A stretch of 27,409 bases of DNA from JAHELQ01 sp965603365 (GTDB lineage Bacteria > Acidobacteriota > Aminicenantia > UBA2199). Below are positions 15,347-24,331 of this stretch, one piece after another. The stretch covers positions 1 to 27,409 of the forward strand of contig CBFDCR010000067.1 in the NCBI GenBank assembly GCA_965603365.1, given 5' to 3'. The notes beneath the pieces are model-generated. The model worked only from the letters and a program-made list of their open reading frames with translations. It did not search any database and had not been told where the DNA came from. Position 1 is the stretch's first letter. Each line of letters opens with the position of its first letter. The position numbers were made by a program, and so were the translations under genes.

Positions 15347-16101
15347 TGATATTTGACTATATTATAAATGCATTTTCGAAATTCAATGTCGGCGATATCA
15401 TTGATCTTATATTTCTCTGGATATTGTTTTACTACTTGCTGCTGCTGGTAAAAGGGACAAAATCGTATCAGATGGCCGTGGGCCTGATGTTGATCGGTGT
15501 GTTTGCCGTTATTGCCAGTGTGTTAAAACTAACGGCCTTTTCGTTTATATTGAATAATTTCCTGACCTATCTCATTTTTGCCATTATCGTCTTGTTTCAG
15601 GATGAACTGCGAAAGATATTGGCGGAGATAGGCAGCAAATTGAGGACAACGTATGATGTGGGCAAGTCTGAAATGGTTGACGAGATCATCAATACCGTAA
15701 TGGCCCTGTCTCTATCCAGGATCGGGGCCATCATTGCCATACAGCGGGAAATCAATGTGAGTAATTATGTGAATAAGCCGGTGAAGATCGACGCGGTGGT
15801 GAATAAGGACCTGCTGCTCACCATTTTCACTCCCAATTCCCCCTTACATGACGGCGCGGTCATCATCAGCAATGATCGGATCGAATTGGCCAGATGCTTC
15901 TTTCCCCTTCCGCCGCTCTTAGAGTTGAGCCCTACCGGGACCCGCCATCTGGCGGCCATTGGTATTACCCAACAGACCGACTGCATCGCCATAGTCGTTT
16001 CCGAAGAGACGGGCAAGATCTCTCTGGCGGTGAACGGGGAACTGATCCGGGGACTGGATCGAGAGGGGCTAAAAAATAGGTTGATGCACTATAAGATTTA
16101 A
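15346..16101 (+). CDS. cdaA: Diadenylate cyclase CdaA
   Basis: It makes cyclic di-AMP from two ATP at the inner face of the membrane. The 251 aa protein has three N-terminal transmembrane segments (about 14-35, 41-58 and 62-80), a short helix, and the DAC domain with D169-GA (in PLHDGAVI) and the T199-R-H motif. These correspond to the DGA and RHR motifs of B. subtilis CdaA at nearly the same positions. I chose the ATG at 15346, which overlaps the ftsH stop (TGATG), over the TTG one codon earlier. It is followed by a CdaR-like gene and glmM, the conserved module in which both partners modulate CdaA activity. The nucleotide commonly controls potassium uptake, osmotic balance and cell-wall homeostasis. 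Confidence 0.96.
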   Translation: MIFDYIINAFSKFNVGDIIDLIFLWILFYYLLLLVKGTKSYQMAVGLMLIGVFAVIASVLKLTAFSFILNNFLTYLIFAIIVLFQDELRKILAEIGSKLRTTYDVGKSEMVDEIINTVMALSLSRIGAIIAIQREINVSNYVNKPVKIDAVVNKDLLLTIFTPNSPLHDGAVIISNDRIELARCFFPLPPLLELSPTGTRHLAAIGITQQTDCIAIVVSEETGKISLAVNGELIRGLDREGLKNRLMHYKI

Positions 16102-16112
16102 GAAGTTAAGAA

Positions 16113-16775
16113 ATGACGTTAAAAAAACTTATTTTCAATAATCTCGGCTTGAAAATATTCGCCCTGTTGATCGCTTTTTCGGTTTGGCTGGCCATCACCG
16201 GCAAGCAGCGGGGCTATTTAGAAAAATCGATGGAGATCGATGTGGAGTATTTCAACGTCTCCCAGAATATCGATGTAAGAAACGTCAGGCCCGAGAAGGC
16301 CAGGATTACGGTTCGGGGGACCTCAAAAGAGATTAGCCGGATGGGGCCGGAGAATTTCAAATTGAGGATCGATTTAGCGGGTATTAGCGAAGGCACCAGG
16401 ATAAGTTTGTTTACGGAGGATTACCTGCAAATCCCGGAAAACACCCAGATCGTATCGATTCACCCCAAGATGATTGAGATTACCATCGAGGAGTTTATGT
16501 CCCAGGAGGTGCCCATCCGGGTTCTATATAAAGGAAGATTACCAGAGGGAGTTCGTCTGGTGGATCGATATATAACCCCCGAAAAGGTCACGATCTTCGG
16601 CTACAAGTCCCAGATTATGGATATCGACATCATCTATGCCAGCCAGAGTGTGGATCTATCCGAGATTAGCGGAACCCGGACCATCAAGATACCTTTGAAG
16701 AAGAGTGAGGAAATCATCCGTTTCGAAGATACCGAGGAAATCGAAGTAACCGTGGTGGTGGAAAAGCCAAAATGA
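16113..16775 (+). CDS. cdaR: YbbR-domain protein, CdaR-like regulator of CdaA
   Basis: The 220 aa protein has a short cytoplasmic start, one transmembrane segment (about 11-27, LGLKIFALLIAFSVWLAI, a typical YbbR start) and an extracytoplasmic part with two YbbR-like repeats. The first is about 36-110 and the second about 113-216, each ending in a strand of the type ITIEEF or VTVVVE. CdaR of Firmicutes has four repeats, so this is a shorter form. In that system CdaR binds CdaA and tunes c-di-AMP synthesis. It lies 11 bases after cdaA and its stop overlaps the glmM start by four bases (ATGA), so coupled translation is likely. The ribosome site is weak. Confidence 0.88.
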   Translation: MTLKKLIFNNLGLKIFALLIAFSVWLAITGKQRGYLEKSMEIDVEYFNVSQNIDVRNVRPEKARITVRGTSKEISRMGPENFKLRIDLAGISEGTRISLFTEDYLQIPENTQIVSIHPKMIEITIEEFMSQEVPIRVLYKGRLPEGVRLVDRYITPEKVTIFGYKSQIMDIDIIYASQSVDLSEISGTRTIKIPLKKSEEIIRFEDTEEIEVTVVVEKPK

Positions 16776-18118
16776 AAGAAAATAGGGCCGATAGATTATT
16801 CGGAACCGACGGCATTCGCGGCGCCGTCGGAACGTTTCCCCTGGACAAAGAGTCCCTGGAAAAGCTGGGAAATGCCATCCACACTGTTTTAGAGCCCATC
16901 GCTGTTATTATGGGCGGAGATACCCGCCATTCATGTTTTGTGATTCAGAGTGGCCTGATGGCCGGGATTTTGAATCGAACGGAAGTACACATTTGTGATG
17001 TCATCTCCACCCCCGGTCTGTCGTACCTGGTCGGTCAAGGTCCGTTCGATTACGGCATCATGATTACCGCCTCCCATAATGTATTCACCGACAACGGCAT
17101 TAAAATATTGGCCGCCAATGGGGAAAAAATTTCCGACGATCTGGAGCGGCAAATAGAGGATGTCTTCTTTTCCATGAAGACAGCAAAGACAGTCGAGGCG
17201 ATTCGCTGCGACGCTTTCAAAGATTTGGATCTTTACAAGGATCTCTTGCGCCGCCATCTGCCCGGCAATACAGGCAGGGGAAAGAGGTGGAAGATTGTGC
17301 TGGACTGCGCCAACGGAGCCGTCTTCCAGATCGCCCCGGAGATATTCGGCGAATCGGGCTTTGACATCCACACCATCCATGCTAAGCCCACCGGGTTGAA
17401 TATCAACGAGGGGTGCGGCTCCACCCAACCGGCTTCCTTGCAGAAAGCGGTGATCGAGGAGAGGGCCGATCTGGGCATCGCCTTTGACGGCGACGGCGAC
17501 CGGGTCATCTTCGTGGGCCCGCAGGGCCGCATTTTAGACGGTGATTATTCCCTGTTGATGATTGCCGACCTATTCCGCAAATACCCTCAAGAAAACGGTT
17601 TTAACGACCTGGTGGTGGGCACCGTCATGTCCAACCTGGGGCTGGAAAAAGCGCTCCGGCAGAGGGGAATCCGTTTCCTGCGCACTCCCGTGGGCGACAG
17701 GTATGTCTATGCTGAGATGAAGAAAACCAATGCGGTGTTGGGGGGGGAACAGTCGGGTCATACCATCCTGAGGGGGTATCAGAAAACCGGCGACGGCATA
17801 CTGACGGCCCTATTTTTTCTAAAGGCATTGTTAGAGTGCGAAGTCAGCCCCGCCGATGTCCATCGCAGCATGACACAGTATCCGCAGGTCACCCGCAGTA
17901 TCCGGGTCAAAGAGAAAAAAGACCTGGGACAATGGGACGAATTCCAACAGATGGTGACCGGTTTTAATGAGAAATTCGGAGAGAATTCCAGGCTGGTGGT
18001 GCGGTATTCCGGCACCGAGGCCAAAATCCGCATCATGATAGAGTCGGAGCTGCAGGAAATTATAGATGAAAATATAAATAAATTTGAGGGTCTTATTAAA
18101 TCAAGAATAGGAGCGTGA
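16772..18118 (+). CDS. glmM: Phosphoglucosamine mutase
   Basis: It converts glucosamine-6-phosphate to glucosamine-1-phosphate, leading to UDP-GlcNAc for peptidoglycan and LPS. The 448 aa length is normal. The start has RLFGTDGIRGAVG, a family hallmark. The phosphoserine is S101 in ITASHN, the metal site is D239-GDGDR, the sugar-binding loop is GGEQSGH, and the phosphate loop is RYSGTEAKIRIM near the end. In other bacteria GlmM binds CdaA and inhibits it; co-translation with cdaR fits such a complex. No glmS or glmU is in the window. The next gene begins one base after the stop. Confidence 0.97.
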   Translation: MKENRADRLFGTDGIRGAVGTFPLDKESLEKLGNAIHTVLEPIAVIMGGDTRHSCFVIQSGLMAGILNRTEVHICDVISTPGLSYLVGQGPFDYGIMITASHNVFTDNGIKILAANGEKISDDLERQIEDVFFSMKTAKTVEAIRCDAFKDLDLYKDLLRRHLPGNTGRGKRWKIVLDCANGAVFQIAPEIFGESGFDIHTIHAKPTGLNINEGCGSTQPASLQKAVIEERADLGIAFDGDGDRVIFVGPQGRILDGDYSLLMIADLFRKYPQENGFNDLVVGTVMSNLGLEKALRQRGIRFLRTPVGDRYVYAEMKKTNAVLGGEQSGHTILRGYQKTGDGILTALFFLKALLECEVSPADVHRSMTQYPQVTRSIRVKEKKDLGQWDEFQQMVTGFNEKFGENSRLVVRYSGTEAKIRIMIESELQEIIDENINKFEGLIKSRIGA

Positions 18119-18119
18119 C

Positions 18120-18833
18120 ATGAGGCTAGGCGTCAATATCGACCATATTGCTACCTTGCGGCAGGCCCGGATGGCCAATGAGCCGGACCCTGTTTATGCA
18201 GCCGTGATCGCGGAGCTTTCCGGTGCCGACGGTATCACCGTGCATTTGCGCCAGGACCGGCGGCATATCCAGGAGCGGGATATTGAATTGCTGCGCACCA
18301 TCATCAAGACAAAGTTGAACTTAGAGATGGCCATCTCGATGGAGATGGTCAAGATCGCCTTGAAATACAAACCCGACACCTGCACCCTGGTACCCGAAAC
18401 CGCGGAGGAGGTCACCACCAGCGGTGGACTCGACGTGATGATGTACACCGATAGAATCGGCGAGGTGTCCGGCAATATAAAGGCCGCGGGAATCGAGGTG
18501 TCGGTATTCGTAGATCCAGAAGTAGATCAGATCAAGGCCTGCCACCGTCTGGGTATTCATGTCATCGAAATCAATACCGGCCAGTATGCCAGGAACTGGA
18601 ACAACAGTTATGCCATCCTGGAACTGGAGAAGATCAAAAAGGCCATTGTCTATGCCAGGAAGTTGGAGTTTAAGATTCTGGCGGGCCACGGCCTGACCTA
18701 CCAGAATGTCCTGCCCATTGTAAAGATGCGGGAGATCGAGGAACTCAATATCGGCCATTCCATTATCGCCAACTCCACCTTTATGGGACTGGGCGAGGCG
18801 GTGCGGCGGATGAGGGAATTGTTAAAATCATAG
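18120..18833 (+). CDS. pdxJ: Pyridoxine 5'-phosphate synthase
   Basis: PdxJ joins 1-deoxyxylulose-5-phosphate with 3-amino-2-oxopropyl phosphate to make pyridoxine 5'-phosphate in the DXP-dependent vitamin B6 pathway. The 237 aa TIM-barrel protein shows RLGVNIDHIATLRQAR at the start, GADGITVHLRQDRRHI (about 36-51), NLEMA, LVPE, GLDV, VSVFVDPE, EINTGQYA, LAGHGLTY and a closing LNIGHSIIANS, all typical. AGGAG lies just before the ATG. The position after glmM is common in proteobacteria. It supplies the cofactor used by the PLP enzyme at 278-1258, although no direct link is implied. Confidence 0.97.
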   Translation: MRLGVNIDHIATLRQARMANEPDPVYAAVIAELSGADGITVHLRQDRRHIQERDIELLRTIIKTKLNLEMAISMEMVKIALKYKPDTCTLVPETAEEVTTSGGLDVMMYTDRIGEVSGNIKAAGIEVSVFVDPEVDQIKACHRLGIHVIEINTGQYARNWNNSYAILELEKIKKAIVYARKLEFKILAGHGLTYQNVLPIVKMREIEELNIGHSIIANSTFMGLGEAVRRMRELLKS

Positions 18834-18845
18834 GGAGCGGTGACC

Positions 18846-20219
18846 ATGTACGATATTATTTTCCTGGGCGGTGGACCCGCCGGCTATGAAGGCGCCATCG
18901 CCGCCGGCAAGAAGGGTTTAAACGCTGCGGTGGTAGAATCGAATAAATTGGGGGGCACCTGTTTGCAGTGGGGCTGTGTACCCACCAAGGCGCTGCTCCA
19001 TTCGGTAAAGACCTTGAAGCAAATCAAATCTTCCGCAAAACTGGGCGTCAGGGTGAACGATTTTTCGGTGGAGGTTCCAGCCATGGTCAAATACAAGGAC
19101 CGGGTGGTTTCCAAATTGACCAAAGGGATTGAACTGTTGTTCAAACAGAACCAGGTGGACCTGGTTCCCGGCCGGGGGAAAATCGCTGCCCCGGACACCG
19201 TGTCGGTAGATGGAGAACGGGAGCTAAAAGGGAAAAATATCGTGATCGCCACCGGTTCCAGGCCGGCGGAACTGCCGTTTTTAAAGTTTGACGGCCAGTA
19301 TGTGATCGACTCCAATGCCGCACTCACCCTCGAGTCTGTCCCGGAAAGATTGCTGGTCATCGGCGCCGGTGCTATCGGCGTGGAAATGGGGGCCATCTAT
19401 GCCCATCTCGGCTCCCAGGTGACGATTGTGGAGATTTTGGACCAGATCCTGCCGGGACTGGAAACCGAGATCACCGAAATTTTGCATAATGAACTCAAGA
19501 AACAGAAACTGCATATCCACGTGGCCACGGCTGCCTCAGACCCCCGGCTGGCCGGGGATCGGAAAGGCATGACCTTTACCTTTAAGCAAGGCGAGAAGAC
19601 CTGGGAGGAGAGTTTTCCGAAGGTGCTGCTGGCTGTAGGCCGGCGGCCGGTCACGGAAGACATCTTTGACGCTTCCCTGGGCATTAAAACGGACAAGCGG
19701 GGTTTTATCAGAGTCGATGACAACCTACACACCGGCGTGGGCAGCATCTATGCCTGCGGCGATGTGGTGGGGGAACCCCTGCTGGCCCACAAGGCCTCCC
19801 ACCAGGCGATCGGCATTGTGGATTATATCCGCGAAAAGAGAAAAATCGCTCACTATCCCGTGCCCGGTGCCGTATTTACCTTCCCGGAACTCGCCTCCAT
19901 CGGGCTCAGCGAAAAAGAGGCGCGGGATCAAGGCCTCGATGTCAGGATCGGCCGCTTCCCCTATGCCGCCGGTTCCCGCTCCAATGCTGTTGACGAAAAG
20001 ATCGGCCTGGTAAAGATCGTGGCCGACAGCGACAATACCCTGCTGGGTGCCCACATCGTGGGCGCCGAGGCCGCCGAATTGATGCCCCTCCTTAACTATG
20101 CGGTCAGCCGAAGGATGAAGGCCGACGATTTCAAGGAGATGATCTTCATCCACCCCACCTTGAGCGAAAACGTCTGGGAAGCGGTGGGCGAAATCTCCGG
20201 CCACTCCATCCATATTTGA
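18846..20219 (+). CDS. lpdA: Dihydrolipoyl dehydrogenase
   Basis: This FAD-dependent disulfide oxidoreductase reoxidises the lipoyl group of 2-oxo acid dehydrogenase or glycine cleavage complexes. The 457 aa protein has FLGGGPAGYEGA for FAD, the redox pair C39/C44 in GGTCLQWGCVPTK, the NAD loop VIGAGAIGVEMG, the FAD motif IYACGDVVGE and the C-terminal HPTLSE with H436 and E441 as the acid-base pair. That last motif separates lipoamide dehydrogenases from related reductases. I chose the ATG at 18846 over the GTG at 18840 because GGGAG (18833-18837) is 8 bases before it. No E1/E2 or gcv genes are adjacent, so the complex served is unknown. The start lies 12 bases after pdxJ. Confidence 0.93.
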   Translation: MYDIIFLGGGPAGYEGAIAAGKKGLNAAVVESNKLGGTCLQWGCVPTKALLHSVKTLKQIKSSAKLGVRVNDFSVEVPAMVKYKDRVVSKLTKGIELLFKQNQVDLVPGRGKIAAPDTVSVDGERELKGKNIVIATGSRPAELPFLKFDGQYVIDSNAALTLESVPERLLVIGAGAIGVEMGAIYAHLGSQVTIVEILDQILPGLETEITEILHNELKKQKLHIHVATAASDPRLAGDRKGMTFTFKQGEKTWEESFPKVLLAVGRRPVTEDIFDASLGIKTDKRGFIRVDDNLHTGVGSIYACGDVVGEPLLAHKASHQAIGIVDYIREKRKIAHYPVPGAVFTFPELASIGLSEKEARDQGLDVRIGRFPYAAGSRSNAVDEKIGLVKIVADSDNTLLGAHIVGAEAAELMPLLNYAVSRRMKADDFKEMIFIHPTLSENVWEAVGEISGHSIHI

Positions 20220-20225
20220 AACGGC

Positions 20226-21545
20226 ATGAAAGAAAAGATCGAATACCTTTTGTTTTCCAACAAATTCTATAATGTTTTTTTTAAACCCTTTGACCGCATC
20301 CGCTACCCGGTGGTCAACCTGGACGAGTTGAAAGGGGACAGGCAAAAAAACCCGGTTCCCCTGAACAAGATCGCCAACGCCGCGGATATGTGTAACCCCC
20401 AGTGGCGGGAGGTTTTGGAGGATATGGGCACCTATTTTGTTATGGACGAACAGCGGTTTCACCGCAAGACCTGGGAACATGTCCATATTGCCTTTGTGCT
20501 GAAACAAGCGGGCTGCTTAAATCCCTCAAACAGGGGGCTCTCCGTCGGCGCCGGCCGGGAGCCGGTTCTGTACTACCTGGCCCATAAGGTGCGGAAAATC
20601 ACCGGCATCGACATGTACGAGGGCTATTACCTGGGGGGCGAGGATGAGGCCGATGTCTGCCGCCAGCCGGCCAAATTTGCGCCCTTTGTTTACCCCGAAG
20701 AGCGCCTGGAACTCCTGCAGATGGATGCCCGGCACCTGGATTTTGCGGACACCCAATTTGATTTTATCTTTTCCGCCTCCTCCATCGAACACTTCGGCAC
20801 GGTTATAGAGATCAGAGAGGCGATCCGGGAGATGTACCGGGTCTTGAAACCCGGCGGCGGCTGCGTGATTACCACCGAATTGAAGTTGAACCGCTTCGGC
20901 CGCCGGATACCCAACACCAGGATTTTCAGGCTGGAAGAACTGGTACAATTGTTTGAGGAGAGCGGCTTTGCCGTCGATAAGGAGGGGATCGATATCCGCA
21001 TCGAAGACCAGGGATTGAATAACTGGATCAAGCTGCCCCAGGAAGTCGACCGGCGGCCCCACCTGGTCATGCGCTACTTCAAGACGGTCTTTACCTCCCT
21101 CTGCCTGGTTTTTACCAGGCCCGGTAATGAGGTGCAAAGGGGTGAGTGGCGTGGGGATACCCATATTGTCCCCCTCGATTACGGCGGGGAAATCGAAGTG
21201 CGCCTGAACAAGAGGGCGTTTTCCCGGGGGGAGCAGGCGGAGATCGATGTCCGGTTAACCAACGGCGGTAATTTCGACTGGTATACAGACGGCGCCAGCC
21301 ACCGCATCGCCCTGGGGGTGCAGTTGCTGGATGGGGGCGGCGGCCTGCTGGAGCAAAACTTCGCCGATTTTGCCCTCCCCCGCCCGGTTAAAAAGGGCGA
21401 CTCCCTGCACTTCACGGTCCAACTGCCCCTGGATTTAGCCCCCGGCAGCTACCGGTTGCTCTTCGACCTCAAACGGGAATTGGTCACCTGGTTCGCCGAG
21501 CAGGGTAACGAACCCCGGATAGAATCTATAAAAATATTACCTTAA
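20226..21545 (+). CDS. Class I methyltransferase fused to a C-terminal beta-sandwich domain
   Basis: The 439 aa protein has an N-terminal region of about 95 aa without recognised motifs, then a methyltransferase-11-like domain (about 100-300). That domain has motif I LSVGAGREP, acidic GIDMYEG, FIFSASSIEHFG (motif IV region) and MYRVLKPGGGCVITTE (motif V/VI). Residues about 315-439 look like a separate beta-sandwich resembling the C-terminal domain of Wzt-like O-antigen transporters or an NBR1-type Ig fold: VRLNKRAFSRGEQAEIDV, LTNGGNFDW, GSYRLLFDL and VTWFAEQGNEP. Such tails often bind carbohydrate, so methylation or capping of a surface glycan is a reasonable but unproven role. It starts 6 bases after lpdA with a weak ribosome site and ends 4 bases before the convergent AAA+ gene. 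Confidence 0.82.
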   Translation: MKEKIEYLLFSNKFYNVFFKPFDRIRYPVVNLDELKGDRQKNPVPLNKIANAADMCNPQWREVLEDMGTYFVMDEQRFHRKTWEHVHIAFVLKQAGCLNPSNRGLSVGAGREPVLYYLAHKVRKITGIDMYEGYYLGGEDEADVCRQPAKFAPFVYPEERLELLQMDARHLDFADTQFDFIFSASSIEHFGTVIEIREAIREMYRVLKPGGGCVITTELKLNRFGRRIPNTRIFRLEELVQLFEESGFAVDKEGIDIRIEDQGLNNWIKLPQEVDRRPHLVMRYFKTVFTSLCLVFTRPGNEVQRGEWRGDTHIVPLDYGGEIEVRLNKRAFSRGEQAEIDVRLTNGGNFDWYTDGASHRIALGVQLLDGGGGLLEQNFADFALPRPVKKGDSLHFTVQLPLDLAPGSYRLLFDLKRELVTWFAEQGNEPRIESIKILP

Positions 21546-21549
21546 TGCT

Positions 21550-23037
21550 TTAGTACTCTTTGTCCGAGGAGGCGCGGGCGGCCCGGTTGTGGGCCCAACT
21601 GCGGATCTTCTTGATCGGTTCCTCCATGGTGGTGGCCAGGGGTACCGAATTGCCGAAGATGACAAACAGGTCGTCCTCGCTCAACTTGCGGTTCTCGTTA
21701 AAGGCTTCGTACATGGCCGATATGATGACCTGTTCGATTTCACTGCCGGACCAGCCTTTGGTGATCTGGGCCAGTTGGGGGACATTAAAGTGGGACGGAT
21801 CGTTGCCCTTGGCCTTGAGGTGGATGGTGAAGATCTCCTCCCGTTCCCGGCGGGTGGGCAGGTCGATGAAGAAAATCTGGTCGAACCGTCCTCTCCTCAA
21901 CAGCTCGGCGGGCAAGAGGTCGATGCGGTTGGCGGTGGCGGCAATGAAGATATCCGAGGTGTGCTCCTGCATCCAGGTCAAAAAGTAGCCCAGGATCCTG
22001 GAGGAGGAGCCCTCCCCTTGTTTATCGCTGATACCGCTCTCGATCTCGTCGATCCACAGAACCGCCGGCGCCACCGAATCCATGGTATTCAGCGCCCGGA
22101 AGAACACCATCTCCGGCGAACCGGCCATGCCGGAGTACACCAGGTTCATGTCCAGCCGGAACAGCGGCAGGTTCCACAGGGAGGCCACGATCTTGGCCGA
22201 TAGGCTCTTACCGCAGCCGGTTACCCCCATGGCCAGGAAACCCCTGGGCTTCTCCAGACCGAAATCCCTGGCCTCCTTTGAAAAGGCCCGTTTTCGTTTG
22301 TTCAGCCAGTCTTTGATGTTATCCAGCCCCCCCATGTCGTCGAGGGTAAAGCGGTGGGGGAAGTACTCCAACACCCCCTCTTTCAGGATCAACTGCTTCT
22401 TCTCTTCATGAATGGCCTGGATCAGGCCGATGTTGATGACCTTTTGACCCTGGAACGCCTTCATAAAAGCCCGGTACGCCTCGTCCAGGGTAAGACCCTG
22501 GACCGCGACGACGAAGGACTTCTTTTCGACCTCATTCAATTCGACCCTACGCCCCGATTTCTCCACCGACTGGAGGAAGCGGAAAAAAAGATTTTCCAGC
22601 TCTTCGTAGTCGGGCAACTCGAAGCGGACGATATCGATCTCCTTTTTGAGTTCATCGGGAAAGTAATCATCCGCCGACAGCAGGAAGATCACCCGGCGGG
22701 AATTTTTCAATTTTCGGTACAATTCCCGCAATTTACGGATGGCCTTCTCCGAATCCTTAAGAAGAGAATTCAAATCCCGGTAAACCAGGAAACCGGGGGA
22801 CTGGTCTTTCAGGGCATAATCCAGGGCCCTGACCGGATCCTGGGTGTCGGGTACGATCTGTTTATCCTTGATGATGCCGTTGTTGATATCCCAGAAACAG
22901 ATATTGCGGCTCTTCAATATCTGCTCGCACAGTTGAAGGAGGTGATTTTCCACCCGTTTTTCCTCAAACGAGATGATCTGAATTATTGGCTGGCCCACCA
23001 GGACCGAATTCTTAATATGTTCCGCTGATGCATTCAT
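21550..23037 (-). CDS. Ycf46-like AAA+ ATPase
   Basis: The 495 aa protein has an N-terminal P-loop-like or regulatory region (about 1-220) that lacks a clear Walker A, then one AAA+ module. That module has DDMGGLDNIKDWL (about 233-245), Walker A G271-VTGCGKS278, Walker B VLWIDEIE with D330/E331, sensor 1 ATAN370, and arginines in LLRRGRFD (381-386). The order and the GVTGCGKS variant match Ycf46 (slr0374-type) proteins, linked in cyanobacteria to inorganic carbon response; elsewhere the role is unknown. No membrane segments are seen. GAGGT lies 5-7 bases before the ATG at 23037. It is 40 bases downstream of pepT on the same strand and probably shares its transcript. Confidence 0.88.
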   Translation of the reverse strand: MNASAEHIKNSVLVGQPIIQIISFEEKRVENHLLQLCEQILKSRNICFWDINNGIIKDKQIVPDTQDPVRALDYALKDQSPGFLVYRDLNSLLKDSEKAIRKLRELYRKLKNSRRVIFLLSADDYFPDELKKEIDIVRFELPDYEELENLFFRFLQSVEKSGRRVELNEVEKKSFVVAVQGLTLDEAYRAFMKAFQGQKVINIGLIQAIHEEKKQLILKEGVLEYFPHRFTLDDMGGLDNIKDWLNKRKRAFSKEARDFGLEKPRGFLAMGVTGCGKSLSAKIVASLWNLPLFRLDMNLVYSGMAGSPEMVFFRALNTMDSVAPAVLWIDEIESGISDKQGEGSSSRILGYFLTWMQEHTSDIFIAATANRIDLLPAELLRRGRFDQIFFIDLPTRREREEIFTIHLKAKGNDPSHFNVPQLAQITKGWSGSEIEQVIISAMYEAFNENRKLSEDDLFVIFGNSVPLATTMEEPIKKIRSWAHNRAARASSDKEY

Positions 23038-23077
23038 TTTCTACCTCGATGCCAAAAGCCCCCACCCATTTTTCCCC

Positions 23078-24310
23078 TTAACCGGCCCAGAGGGTCATCA
23101 GGTGGACGATTACCTCCGCTGCCTTGAGCATGTCCTCAGAGGCGATCCATTCGTATTTGGAGTGGAAGTTGGAGCCGCCGGTAAAGATATTTGGCGTGGG
23201 CAGACCCATGAAACTCAACCTGGCCCCGTCGGTGCCGCCGCGGATGATATTCCTGACCGGTTTAAGCCCCGCCATCTCGACGGCTCTGACTGCTTTGTCT
23301 AAGATCTCCGGGTGCTGGTCCAGGATGATTTTCATGTTGCGGTACGATTCGATCACCTTGAAGTCGATTTTGGCCTTCGGGTGCTTCCCCGCTGTCCCGT
23401 CCACGATTTTCCGGATAAAGGCCTCTTTTTCCTTTAATCCCTTTTCTTCAAAGTCCCGGATCAACATCTTGATCACCGTCTCCTCACCGCCGCCGGAAAT
23501 GTGGTGGGGATGAATGTAACCCTCCCGCTTCTCGGTGGTCTCCGGCGACATGCGGTCTTTAGGGAATTGCTCGATGATTTCCGCGGCAATTTTGATGGCA
23601 TTAACCAGTTTGCCCCTGGCGTAGCCGGGATGGACATTGATCCCTTTGACGGTAATATTAACCGTATCGGCACAGAAGGTCTCGTCTTCGATCTCCCCCA
23701 GTTTTTCGCCGTCCACCGTATAGCCGTAGTCGGCATTGATCTCTTCGGCGGTGATATGCTCGGTACCCCGGCCGGTCTCTTCGTCCGGCGTAAACACCAA
23801 CCGGATGTTGGGACGGGGAATGTCCGGGTTATTTTTTAAATAGTTGACCGCGCTTATGATTTCGGCAACACCGGCCTTATCATCCGCACCCAGCAGGGTG
23901 GTGCCGTCGGTGGTGATGATGGTTTTACCCCTCTTTTCCAGCAGGTGGGGGTTGTCTTTTACCGATAGTATAATATTGTCTGGCGACGACAATACGATGT
24001 CTGTGCCGTCGTAATTTTTGTGGAGTTGGGGCCTAACATTCTCGCCGGAGACCTCGGGTGAGGTGTCCATGTGACCGATCAGGGCGATGGTGGGGACCTT
24101 TTTCTCCTGGTTGGTCGGCAGGGTGGCGAGCACATAGCCCCACTGGTTGAGCTGGACACCTTCGAGTCCCATCTCCTCCATTTCGGCCTGCAATTTTTTG
24201 GCCAGGTCCAACTGCTTCCGGGTCGACGGGAAGTCCTGGGACTCTTCGCTGGATTGGGTATCAATCTTCACATAACTCAAAAACCGATCCAATAAATCGG
24301 GAAATTCCAT
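23078..24310 (-). CDS. pepT: Peptidase T (tripeptide aminopeptidase)
   Basis: PepT is a cytoplasmic dizinc M20 peptidase that removes the N-terminal residue of tripeptides. The 410 aa length matches the 408 aa E. coli enzyme. Zinc and catalytic residues are seen in LIGHMDTSPEVSG (H80, D82), LLGADDKAGVAEI (bridging Asp), TPDEETGRGTEH (catalytic and metal Glu) and, near the C-terminus, GGTDGARLSFMGLPTPN and GGSNFHSKYEW (last His ligand). I chose the ATG at 24310 over an in-frame one at 24352. ACCTCC at 24317-24322 gives a GGAGGT site 6 bases upstream, and the promoter at 24332-24360 predicts a start near 24325, after the earlier ATG. Confidence 0.96.
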   Translation of the reverse strand: MEFPDLLDRFLSYVKIDTQSSEESQDFPSTRKQLDLAKKLQAEMEEMGLEGVQLNQWGYVLATLPTNQEKKVPTIALIGHMDTSPEVSGENVRPQLHKNYDGTDIVLSSPDNIILSVKDNPHLLEKRGKTIITTDGTTLLGADDKAGVAEIISAVNYLKNNPDIPRPNIRLVFTPDEETGRGTEHITAEEINADYGYTVDGEKLGEIEDETFCADTVNITVKGINVHPGYARGKLVNAIKIAAEIIEQFPKDRMSPETTEKREGYIHPHHISGGGEETVIKMLIRDFEEKGLKEKEAFIRKIVDGTAGKHPKAKIDFKVIESYRNMKIILDQHPEILDKAVRAVEMAGLKPVRNIIRGGTDGARLSFMGLPTPNIFTGGSNFHSKYEWIASEDMLKAAEVIVHLMTLWAG

Positions 24311-24331
24311 TTTTTTACCTCCAAGATTACT

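Noticed and set aside
19725..20507. Leftward 260-codon frame
   Set aside because: It is antisense to lpdA and the methyltransferase fusion, both of which have full family motifs; the frame has no recognisable domain.
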